Assembly (NCBI GenBank): GCA_947475125.1
Contig: CANJMX010000102.1
Span: forward strand, 1 to 5,559
DNA length: 5,559 nucleotides
Direction of reading: 5' to 3'
Origin: Actinomycetota bacterium
Lineage (GTDB): Bacteria > Actinomycetota > Thermoleophilia > Miltoncostaeales > Miltoncostaeaceae
The position numbers and the translations under genes are program-made. Under the pieces are notes generated by a model. That model saw only the letters and a list, made by a program, of their open reading frames with translations. It did not search any database and was not told where the DNA came from. Numbering within the stretch: the first letter of the stretch is position 1; each line of letters begins with the position of its first letter. Below, one piece after another: positions 1-5,559 of this stretch.

Positions 1-1164
1 ATCGTGGGCAGCCTCTTCGTATGGGTGCGCGCGACCGCCTATAACCCCGACGGCTTCGTGAGCGCGGCCCTCAACGTGCAGGGTCAGGTGGGCGTGCAGG
101 ACGCCATCGTCAATTACGTTGAGAATGACGTCATCACCCAGCAGCGTGCTGAGGAGGCCGCCAGCAAGGTCGTGGAGCAGTTGCCGCTGAGTGCCGATCG
201 CAAGGCATTCCTCACCGGCGTGCTTGCCACGTCGCTTCGTGCCCAGGTGGGCAACATTGTGGAGAACGCGCTCAGCACCGGTGCCGCACGCAATCTCATC
301 GCCAATGTCTCTGAGCGGGCCAGCGAGGGCGTGGTGGCACTGCTGAGGAATGAGCCCGGGGTGTTCGCCTTCCAGGGTGACGCGATCGTGTTCAACACCG
401 AGCCCCTGGTGAAAGAAGCCCGGGCGGCTGTGGATGCCAGGCTCGGAGCGGTGGCCAAGTACATTCCGGCGCCACTGGCAGTTGAGGGCTACCCCGTGTA
501 CACCATCGCTCAGGGCGCTGGCGTCACGGCCGTGCAGAACGCGATCACGCTCGTTGACCTGATGGCGTGGGTACTGCCGCTGGCGTTCCTCATTCTCATG
601 ATTCTGGGCCTGCTGCTGGCACGTGAGCGCAGGTCGGCCGCCTACCGCACCATGATCGCCATCGCAGTTGCTGCGGTGGTGGTGTTCATCGCGCTCCGCA
701 TCACCCGCCGCATCATCGCCGGCCTCATCGCCGAGCCAGCATCTGAACAGGTGTACAACGCGATCGTCGATCAGGTCGGGAAACGCCTTCTGGCCCAGAC
801 GATGTGGCTGGCGCTCCTCGCCGCGGTCGTTGCCGGAATTCTGTGGCTGTTCGGCCCCGACCGCCTGGCCAAGCGCTCCCGTTCGTGGATCGCCCGTCGT
901 TCGAAGGACCTTGCGAATGGTGCGCAGAGCGGCGACGGGCGCGTCACCACGTTCGCCCGCGAGTACACCCGCCACCTCGAGATCGCCGGCGTCGCCGTTA
1001 TCGCTCTTGTCCTCATCATCTTCACCTCGCTCGGCACCACCGCATGGGTTGTTGGTCTGGTGCTTGCGGTGCTGTGGTTCCTGGCGCTGGAGTTCACGCG
1101 TTCCGCACCATGGATGACCTCGCTTATCGGACGCCTGCGCGGCAAGGGCAAGGCCGGCGCGTAG
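1..1164 (+). CDS. Multi-pass integral membrane protein, 5' end cut by window edge
   Basis: The reading frame is open from base 1 to the TAG at 1162-1164, so the GTG at base 4 is probably internal and the true start lies outside. Counting that GTG as residue 1, the first residues (SLFVWVRATAY) look like the exit of a first membrane helix that is mostly missing. A soluble stretch of about 170 residues follows (roughly 12-182), rich in short amphipathic helices, probably on the outer face. Five hydrophobic segments come next at about 185-206, 215-232, 267-284, 327-344 and 347-363, and the tail is basic (RLRGKGKAGA), as expected for a cytoplasmic end. The order 'helix exit, V-rich external domain with an FNTEPLVKEAR-like segment, then a VDLMAWVLP helix' matches a family of uncharacterised actinobacterial membrane proteins as I recall it. 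No catalytic motif is visible and I assign no function. It is followed after 41 bases by a small gene on the same strand. Confidence 0.85.
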   Translation: MVGSLFVWVRATAYNPDGFVSAALNVQGQVGVQDAIVNYVENDVITQQRAEEAASKVVEQLPLSADRKAFLTGVLATSLRAQVGNIVENALSTGAARNLIANVSERASEGVVALLRNEPGVFAFQGDAIVFNTEPLVKEARAAVDARLGAVAKYIPAPLAVEGYPVYTIAQGAGVTAVQNAITLVDLMAWVLPLAFLILMILGLLLARERRSAAYRTMIAIAVAAVVVFIALRITRRIIAGLIAEPASEQVYNAIVDQVGKRLLAQTMWLALLAAVVAGILWLFGPDRLAKRSRSWIARRSKDLANGAQSGDGRVTTFAREYTRHLEIAGVAVIALVLIIFTSLGTTAWVVGLVLAVLWFLALEFTRSAPWMTSLIGRLRGKGKAGA

Positions 1165-1193
1165 GACCTGCAGGGTAGGGAACGTGTGTTCGC

Positions 1194-1211
1194 TACAGTG
1201 CCCACGTGGGC
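1194..1211 (+). promoter_or_regulatory. Candidate -10 box and start-codon palindrome for a leaderless gene
   Basis: TACAGT at 1194-1199 fits the TANNNT form of a -10 hexamer. Its last base is 7 bases before the GTG at 1206, so transcription would begin at the start codon. The perfect 12-base palindrome GCCCACGTGGGC (1200-1211) is centred exactly between bases 1205 and 1206, on the predicted transcription start. No convincing -35 box lies 16-18 bases upstream (CAGGGT at the 17-base spacing), and there is no Shine-Dalgarno sequence in front of the GTG. The hexamer and spacing are seen directly. Leaderless transcription and any operator role for the palindrome are inferred. Confidence 0.4.
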
Positions 1212-1478
1212 GACCCTGTTGACGACATCATCCGCGTTGCCTCGCTCACCATGAGCGAGGATGAGGCCGACCGTCTTATCGGTTGGATCGCCCTTCGTAC
1301 CGGTCGAAGCAAGGCGCTTGCAACCGGGGACGACACCATCTCGCGCCTGCGGCACGTTGCTGAACACTGGCTCGATGACGACCAGCGTCGTCGGCTCGCC
1401 GGGTGGATCGCACGACGCGTGGCCCTGGGTGAGGATCCGGTACCGCCCTCACCAGGCCCGGGGCGGCGGCGTACATAG
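1206..1478 (+). CDS. Small hypothetical protein with an internal 40-residue duplication
   Basis: This 90-residue acidic/basic protein is not one I recognise. The GTG start at 1206 is preferred over the in-frame ATG at 1251 (residue 16) because the -10-like TACAGT sits at leaderless distance and because the first repeat already begins near residue 6. Residues 6-31 and 46-71 align at a constant offset of 40. Each has a V-A pair, an acidic patch (SEDE or DDDQ), then R-L-x-G-W-I-A-x-R (RLIGWIALR at 23-31, RLAGWIARR at 63-71). Both units look like helical hairpins with a conserved tryptophan (W27, W67), and the C-terminus is a Pro/Gly/Arg tail. There is no signal peptide or membrane segment, so it is probably cytoplasmic. 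It lies 41 bases after the membrane-protein gene and 20 bases before the nitronate monooxygenase gene. Codon use looks like its neighbours. Function is unknown; a small protein- or nucleic-acid-binding module is possible but unsupported. Confidence 0.7.
   Translation: MGDPVDDIIRVASLTMSEDEADRLIGWIALRTGRSKALATGDDTISRLRHVAEHWLDDDQRRRLAGWIARRVALGEDPVPPSPGPGRRRT
1221..1418 (+). repeat. Tandem intragenic repeat, two 26-codon units at 40-codon period
   Basis: Unit 1 covers 1221-1298 and unit 2 covers 1341-1418, exactly 120 bases apart. At protein level I count 10 identities in 26 aligned positions without a gap, concentrated in R-L-x-G-W-I-A-x-R. At DNA level the clearest shared piece is the GGxTGGATCGC core in both units. 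Flanking linker residues do not match, so this looks like an old duplication of a helical unit rather than a recent copy. Confidence 0.6.
1240..1260 (+). promoter_or_regulatory. Perfect 9-bp inverted repeat, RNA hairpin in the early coding region
   Basis: CCTCGCTCA (1240-1248) and TGAGCGAGG (1252-1260) are perfect reverse complements separated by the 3-base loop CCA. The hairpin starts 34 bases after the GTG of the 90-residue gene, and its loop and right arm contain the in-frame ATG at 1251. No T-run follows (ATGAGGCC comes next), so it does not look like an intrinsic terminator. If the transcript is leaderless, this would be its first strong structure. A regulatory role is inferred; it could also follow from codon choice in a GC-rich gene. 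Confidence 0.35.
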
Positions 1479-1498
1479 GCGTCTGGCACCCTCCCCTC

Positions 1499-2590
1499 AT
1501 GCCCGTCCTCACCACGCGCCTCACTCGCCTTCTCGGCATCCGGCATCCCATCCTGCTTGCCGGAATGGCTGGCGGGCCAACCACCCCGGAACTGGTCGGG
1601 GCCGTATCGGGTGCAGGAGCCCTCGGGGTGTTCGGCGTCGCTGGAATGACTACCGATGCCGTGCACGATGCCGTCGCGCGGGCACGGGAACTTGCCGACG
1701 GCGCGCCCGTCGGCGTGAATGTGCTCATCTCCCCGGCCGTACCTCGACCGGGTGCCGATTCACGCCGCATGGACGACCTGCTGGCCCCGCTTCGCGCGGA
1801 GCTCGGCCTTCCCCACCCCGCACCATCCGCGCACACGCCCGCGACCCCAGTGCAGCTTGTGCAGGCGGGGCTTGATGCCGGTGCCGCCGTGGTGGCAACC
1901 GGACTGGGCGATCCCGCGCCAGTCGCCGGTCTCGCCCGTGACGCCGGGGTGCCCCTCATCGCGATGGTGAGCACGGTTGAGGAGGCGGTGCTCGTTGTGG
2001 AGAGCGGCGCCGATGTGGTGGTGGCCCAGGGCGGTGAGGCCGGCGGGCACCGCTCAAACTTTCTCGTGCAGCCGGATGGCCCGGTGCCGCTGGTGGGCAC
2101 CATGGCACTTGTGCGTCAGGTTGTGCGCGCCGTGGATGTGCCGGTGGTGGCCGCTGGGGGAATTATGGATGGTGCCGGCATGGCCGCGGCATTGGCCCTC
2201 GGCGCGTCGGGCGTGCAACTGGGCACCGCCCTGCTGGTTGCCAGTGAGGCAGGTGTTCCGGCGAGCTGGCGCGATCGGGTGCGCACTGCCCGTGACGACG
2301 AAACCATCGTCACCAGGGCCCTCTCGGGCCGCCCGGCGCGTGGACTGCCAAATGTGCTGATCGGACAGCTCGATGTGCCCGGTGCCATGGGCTGGCCGCA
2401 GCAGAATGCCGCGACCAGCGACGTGCGCCGGGCTGCGGCGGCGGCCGACCGTTCCGAGCTCATGTCGCTGTGGGCCGGGCAGGCCGCGGCGCTTGCTGGC
2501 CCCGACCGCCCCGCGGCCGAGATCATCGCTCAGTTCATCGCAGGCGCGCTGGATACAATCGCGGACATCAGCGCGCTGCAGAGCGACTGA
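1499..2590 (+). CDS. Nitronate monooxygenase (2-nitropropane dioxygenase family)
   Basis: This complete 363-residue cytoplasmic flavoprotein has the usual length for bacterial nitronate monooxygenases. These FMN-dependent TIM-barrel enzymes oxidise alkyl nitronates such as propionate 3-nitronate with O2 and are thought to protect against nitro toxins. Family landmarks are in order. The N-terminal strand and flavin-binding loop GMAGGPTTPELVGAVSGAG is at residues 22-40. AQGGEAGGHR is at 176-185, with H184 at the position of the catalytic histidine. The phosphate-binding VAAGGIMDG is at 217-225 and GVQLGTALL at 238-246. A C-terminal SLWAGQAAAL at 323-332 is typical of the family. The ATG at 1499 gives the normal short lead-in (MPVLTTRLTRLLGIRHPIL). 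No Shine-Dalgarno sequence precedes it; the 12 bases upstream are nearly all C and T. Translation may depend on the gene ending 20 bases upstream or on a short leader. The family also includes FabK-like enoyl-ACP reductases, but the GGEAGGHR and WAGQ motifs favour nitronate monooxygenase. The true substrate is not shown by sequence. Confidence 0.88.
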   Translation: MPVLTTRLTRLLGIRHPILLAGMAGGPTTPELVGAVSGAGALGVFGVAGMTTDAVHDAVARARELADGAPVGVNVLISPAVPRPGADSRRMDDLLAPLRAELGLPHPAPSAHTPATPVQLVQAGLDAGAAVVATGLGDPAPVAGLARDAGVPLIAMVSTVEEAVLVVESGADVVVAQGGEAGGHRSNFLVQPDGPVPLVGTMALVRQVVRAVDVPVVAAGGIMDGAGMAAALALGASGVQLGTALLVASEAGVPASWRDRVRTARDDETIVTRALSGRPARGLPNVLIGQLDVPGAMGWPQQNAATSDVRRAAAAADRSELMSLWAGQAAALAGPDRPAAEIIAQFIAGALDTIADISALQSD

Positions 2591-2998
2591 TCAGGCCGGG
2601 CGGGTACGAAGCGGCTCGCGGCCATCTGGGGCATCGGGCAGGCCGACGCCGAATGCGGGGTTCTGGCATGCCCCATCGGCACGCAGCGGGAATGTGCGAT
2701 CGATCGCAGCGACACAGATTGGGCGGGGCGGGCGATCGGCACGAATGGCACCGAAACCGGGGTGGTCCTGCTCCACCCGGGCCAGCTGACCCGAATCGAT
2801 CTCGACCCCGAAGATCTTGTCGATGCAGCCGATCCATGTCACGCCGCCCTCCTCGTGCGCATAGAGACGCGGGCAGGCCTGTGCCACGCACGCCGCCGGG
2901 TACACGATGCGTTCGCACCGAACCGGGCAGAGACGGCACGACGCGCCGTCATCGGCGGCCTCGAGGGCGAGTCGGGAGTCGGGGGCGGTGTGATCCAC
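2591..2998 (-). CDS. Small cysteine-rich hypothetical protein downstream of dnaE
   Basis: This 135-residue protein has eight cysteines: C21, C24, C28, C37, C42, C58, C95 and C111. The cluster CRLCPVRC (21-28), followed by AACVAQAC (35-42) and WIGC (55-58), looks like a zinc- or iron-sulfur-binding site, though no named family is evident to me. The middle (about 43-85, PRLYAHEEGG onward) looks like a compact folded core, and the last 20 residues are low-complexity and probably disordered. It has no signal peptide or membrane helix. The GTG at 2996-2998 is the first possible start after an in-frame stop at 3032-3034, so the N-terminus is well fixed. It begins 62 bases after dnaE ends and may be co-transcribed with it, but a TTGACC/TTCAAT promoter sits just before the GTG. 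No Shine-Dalgarno sequence is present. Its TGA abuts the stop of the convergent nitronate monooxygenase gene. I recall similar proteins in Thermoleophilia, unverified. The cysteine pattern and clean frame make it a real gene despite overlapping antisense frames. Confidence 0.72.
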   Translation of the reverse strand: MDHTAPDSRLALEAADDGASCRLCPVRCERIVYPAACVAQACPRLYAHEEGGVTWIGCIDKIFGVEIDSGQLARVEQDHPGFGAIRADRPPRPICVAAIDRTFPLRADGACQNPAFGVGLPDAPDGREPLRTRPA

Positions 2999-3035
2999 AG
3001 GGAACGATTGAAGCCGCGGCCACCCGGGAGGTCAA
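2999..3035 (-). promoter_or_regulatory. Candidate sigma70-type promoter for the cysteine-rich gene
   Basis: Read on the - strand, TTGACC (3035-3030) matches the -35 consensus at 5 of 6 positions. It is followed by exactly 17 bases and then TTCAAT (3012-3007), which matches TATAAT at 4 of 6. Eight bases later comes the GTG start at 2998, so the transcript would start at or within a base or two of the start codon. The whole element lies in the 62-base gap after dnaE. The boxes and spacing are seen directly; promoter activity is inferred. Confidence 0.42.
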
Positions 3036-3060
3036 GCCTCTCTGGCACCGCCCATCGCGA

Positions 3061-5559
3061 TCAGGCGACGGCACGCTCCCCGAACATCGATTTGAGCGAT
3101 GCCAGCAGGTTGCGATCGCCCGGATCCACTAGGTATTCCTTGCCCAGGCGCATCCGCACCGGGCCCTCGGGGGTCATCACATCCACCACCACCGACGCCT
3201 CACCCGGATGGTCGCTGATGAGTTGCTTCAGCATCCCCATGTCGGTGCCGGCCACGCGGCTGGAATCCACCTTGAGCAGGAGCCTGTCCTCTTCATCGGC
3301 CGGGTCGGGCTCGAACGGCGTGATCGCCTGTGCCACCAGCTTGGTCTCGCCCTCACCCTTCTGGTCGATGCGACCGCTGATGAGCACCAGCGCGTCCTCG
3401 TGCAGGATCTCGCGCGAGGCGGCCAGCACCTGCGGCACCACAACCACCTCGATGCCGCCCTCCAAGTCGTCGAGCCGCACAAATGCCATGGGTTCGCCGC
3501 GCTTGGTGCTGATGTTCTTGATGAACCCCACGAGCCCACCGAGCGTGACCGTCTGCCCATCGGCGCAGCGTCCCACCTCTCCGATGGTGACGGTCGTGAG
3601 CCGCGCCAACTGCTTGCGGCAGTCGGTGAGCGGGTGGCTCGACACGTAGAGGCCAATGGCCTCCTTCTCGCCCTTGAGGAGTTCGTCCTTCTCCATCTCG
3701 GCTGCCGTGATGAGGGGGTCGGCGTCGGCCATCCCGGCGCCGGCATCGTCGAGCATGCCAAACAGCGACTCCTGCCCGGCCGCCTTGTCATTGAGACGCT
3801 TTGCTGCCTGCGCCATCGCGGCCGGCAGCGTCTCGAGCATGCCCGCACGACTGGCGCCGGTGCAGTCGAGGGCGCCCCCGCGGATGAGGCTCTCAAGTGC
3901 CCGCTTGTTGAGTTGCTGGGGGTCGACCCGTCGGCAGAAGTCCCACAGCGACGGAAATGTGCCGTTGGCATCCCTCTCGGCCAGAAGCGCTTGCACAGCC
4001 GACTCCCCCACGGCCTTCACGGCCGTGAGCCCAAAGCGGATCTCCTTCTCGCCGGTGACCACGAAGCCCGCACCCGACTGATTGACGTCGGGCGCCAGTA
4101 CATCGATGCCCATGTCCGAGCAGGCCGATACGTAGAACGGCACGCGGTCCTTGGTATCCATCACCGAGGTGAGCACGGCTGCCATGTAGTCGGCAGGGTG
4201 GTTCGCCTTGAGGTACGCGGTGCGGTACGAGAGCAGGGCGTAACAGGCTGCGTGGCTCTTGTTGAACGAGTAGTCGCCGGCCGCCTCGCACAGGCCCCAG
4301 AGGCGCTCCGCAACGTCCTTGCTGCAGCCGGAGTCGATGGAACCCTGAATGAACTCGGCGCTCATCGACGCCATCAGTTCCTTGTCCTTCTTGCCCACGG
4401 CCTTGCGAAGATCATCTGCGCGAGCCGGGGAGAATCCCGCGATGGCGCGGGAGATCTGCATCAACTGTTCCTGGTACACCGCCACGCCATACGTGGGCCC
4501 GGTGATGGGCTCCAGCCGTGGGTCGTCAAACCGGACCCGGCTGGGGTCGCGCTTGTTCTTCGCATATGTCGAGATAAACGCCATGGGGCCGGGGCGGTAC
4601 AGGGCCACCAGCGCCACGAGGTCGGCGAACTCGGTGGGCCGGACCTCGCGCAAGGCGTCGCGCATGCCCGATGACTCAAACTGGAACACCCCGAGCGCAT
4701 CACCCTTGGCGAGCATGCGGTACGTGGGCAGGTCGTCCAGAGTCAATGCCTCGATATCGAGGTCTTCGCCCGTGGACTCGCGGATCAACCGCAGGGCGTC
4801 CTGGATGATGTCGAGGTTGCGTAGCCCCAGGAAGTCCATCTTCAGCAGGCCGAGGGCCTCCACGTCGTGGTCGGGCACCTGGGTGACCACGGCGCCCTCG
4901 TCGTCAACACGCACCGGCAGGTAGTCGGTGACCGCACCCGGTGCGATGACCACGCCGGCCGCATGCACGCCCTCGTTGCGCACCAGGCCCTCAAGCGGAC
5001 GGGCCACCTCGATGATCCGGCGTGCGCCTTCGTCGGACTCCACGTAGGCCGCCAGCTCGCCGCCCGGGGCGAGCGCCTGCTCCAACTTGATGCCGATGGG
5101 GCGCTCGGGCACGAGCTTGGCGATGCGATCGACCTGCCCGTACGAGAAGCCGAGCACACGGCCGGAGTCGCGCACGACCGCGCGGGCCAGCAACTTTCCG
5201 AAGGTACCGATACGGGCGACCGCGGTGCTGCCGTACTTCTGTGTGACGTACGCCACCACGCGGTCGCGCCCGCCCACCGAGAAGTCGGTGTCGATGTCCG
5301 GCATCGACTTGCGGCCGGGGTTGAGGAAGCGCTCAAACAGCAGCCCGTGCTCGAGCGGGTCGAGATCGGTGATGCGCAGCGAGAACGCCACCAACGACCC
5401 GGCCGCAGACCCACGACCCGGGCCCACCGCCACGCCATTCTCGCGTGACCACTTGATGTAGTCCCACACGATGAGGAAGTACGACGAGAAGCCCATCTCC
5501 TTGATGGTGTCGATCTCAAACTGCAGACGGTCCTCGGCAGCGGCCGGCCAGTTGTCCGC
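3061..5559 (-). CDS. dnaE: DNA polymerase III alpha subunit (DnaE1 type), 5' end cut by window edge
   Basis: This is the catalytic subunit of the replicative polymerase. The frame is open to base 5559 and ends at TGA 3061-3063. In all 832 codons are visible out of about 1150-1200 in the family, so the N-terminal PHP domain and the first part of the palm are missing. The ATG at 5496 lies inside the conserved EMGFSSYFLIVWDYIKWS segment and is not the real start. Counting that Met as 1, GPGRGSAAGS is at 25-34 and MPDIDTDF at 65-72. D67 and D69 correspond to E. coli D401 and D403. LLKMDFLGLRNL is at 218-228, with D221 corresponding to D555. Fingers follow with YQEQLMQISR (341-350) and FNKSHAACYALLSYRTAYLK (411-430). 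A helix-hairpin-helix region spans about 468-545, a QESLF clamp-binding peptide 575-579, and an OB fold about 648-730, then a short C-terminal domain ending at 811. The clamp motif and full fingers favour DnaE1 over the mutagenic DnaE2. No intein or frameshift is seen. Confidence 0.96.
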   Translation of the reverse strand, partial: ADNWPAAAEDRLQFEIDTIKEMGFSSYFLIVWDYIKWSRENGVAVGPGRGSAAGSLVAFSLRITDLDPLEHGLLFERFLNPGRKSMPDIDTDFSVGGRDRVVAYVTQKYGSTAVARIGTFGKLLARAVVRDSGRVLGFSYGQVDRIAKLVPERPIGIKLEQALAPGGELAAYVESDEGARRIIEVARPLEGLVRNEGVHAAGVVIAPGAVTDYLPVRVDDEGAVVTQVPDHDVEALGLLKMDFLGLRNLDIIQDALRLIRESTGEDLDIEALTLDDLPTYRMLAKGDALGVFQFESSGMRDALREVRPTEFADLVALVALYRPGPMAFISTYAKNKRDPSRVRFDDPRLEPITGPTYGVAVYQEQLMQISRAIAGFSPARADDLRKAVGKKDKELMASMSAEFIQGSIDSGCSKDVAERLWGLCEAAGDYSFNKSHAACYALLSYRTAYLKANHPADYMAAVLTSVMDTKDRVPFYVSACSDMGIDVLAPDVNQSGAGFVVTGEKEIRFGLTAVKAVGESAVQALLAERDANGTFPSLWDFCRRVDPQQLNKRALESLIRGGALDCTGASRAGMLETLPAAMAQAAKRLNDKAAGQESLFGMLDDAGAGMADADPLITAAEMEKDELLKGEKEAIGLYVSSHPLTDCRKQLARLTTVTIGEVGRCADGQTVTLGGLVGFIKNISTKRGEPMAFVRLDDLEGGIEVVVVPQVLAASREILHEDALVLISGRIDQKGEGETKLVAQAITPFEPDPADEEDRLLLKVDSSRVAGTDMGMLKQLISDHPGEASVVVDVMTPEGPVRMRLGKEYLVDPGDRNLLASLKSMFGERAVA
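3760..3774 (-). other. Beta-clamp-binding peptide QESLF within DnaE
   Basis: Bases 3774-3760 encode Q-E-S-L-F, close to the clamp-binding consensus QLxLF and placed between the helix-hairpin-helix region and the OB fold, where the internal clamp-binding motif of E. coli DnaE (QADMF) sits. It is bounded by Ala/Gly/Asp-rich residues (KAAG before, DDAGAGMADAD after) that suggest a flexible exposed linker. It supports a processive, clamp-tethered replicative polymerase. Confidence 0.7.

Noticed and set aside
1276..2103. 275-codon - strand open frame
   Set aside because: It is antisense to the nitronate monooxygenase and the 90-codon gene, and its translation is a low-complexity Ala/Thr/Pro/Ser/Arg sequence typical of a shadow frame.
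2627..2675. Inverted repeat TGGGGCAT / ATGCCCCA as a possible terminator after the nitronate monooxygenase gene
   Set aside because: The arms are only 8 bases, the loop is 33 bases, no T-run follows and it lies within coding sequence, so chance is the simpler explanation.
2695..2708. 14-base perfect palindrome TGCGATCGATCGCA inside the cysteine-rich gene
   Set aside because: One palindrome of this length is not surprising in 5.5 kb, the sequence encodes an ordinary A-I-D-R stretch, and GATC-type words are frequent throughout the window.
2762..3649. 295-codon + strand open frame across the cysteine-rich gene and the dnaE 3' end
   Set aside because: It spans two opposing genes and a gap, and its C-terminal half is a Ser/Thr/Pro-rich shadow of dnaE. 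The - strand reading has a coherent cysteine pattern instead.
3208..4674. 488-codon + strand open frame antisense to dnaE, with further antisense frames at 3656-4081, 4349-4924 and 4867-5448
   Set aside because: They lie wholly inside conserved dnaE coding sequence, their translations show no recognisable domains, and long antisense frames are expected from GC-rich third positions.
3061..5559. Possibility that the polymerase is DnaE2 (ImuC) or carries an intein
   Set aside because: The clamp-binding QESLF, the DnaE1-like fingers and the absence of an imuA/imuB context argue for DnaE1. The conserved blocks follow each other at normal spacing with no insertion.

Overview
This is an ordinary-looking, GC-rich chromosomal segment, most likely from an actinobacterium. 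The evidence is the strong G/C preference at third codon positions, an N-terminally cut membrane protein of a type common in Actinobacteria, gene starts without Shine-Dalgarno sequences but with -10-like boxes at the distance expected of leaderless transcripts, and a DnaE1-type replicative polymerase. From memory, the fingers region of DnaE and the cysteine-rich protein beside it look like Thermoleophilia (Solirubrobacterales-like) proteins. That placement is an inference I could not check.

Layout: two gene groups converge. On the + strand are the 3' part of a multi-pass membrane protein gene (bases 1-1164), a 90-codon gene for an unrecognised protein built from a 40-residue duplication (1206-1478), and a complete nitronate monooxygenase gene (1499-2590). 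On the - strand, read from the right edge, are the last 832 codons of dnaE (5559-3061) and then a 135-codon gene for a small protein with eight cysteines (2998-2591). The stop codons of the nitronate monooxygenase gene and the cysteine-rich gene abut with no base between them, inside the palindrome TGATCA. No intergenic stretch exceeds about 65 bases, and I saw no tRNA, rRNA, mobile element, CRISPR array or clear intrinsic terminator.

How the genes work together: dnaE encodes the catalytic alpha subunit of DNA polymerase III, and the visible part keeps the three catalytic aspartates and a clamp-binding peptide. The cysteine-rich gene may share its transcript, but it also has a good candidate promoter of its own. 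Nitronate monooxygenase is an FMN-dependent detoxification enzyme with no evident functional link to its neighbours. The two genes upstream of it have no assigned function.

I found no convincing new multi-gene system. The points most worth following up are the tandemly repeated 90-residue protein with a compact start region (a -10 box, a palindrome centred on the start codon, and a 9-bp hairpin), and the cysteine-rich protein behind dnaE with a likely leaderless promoter.
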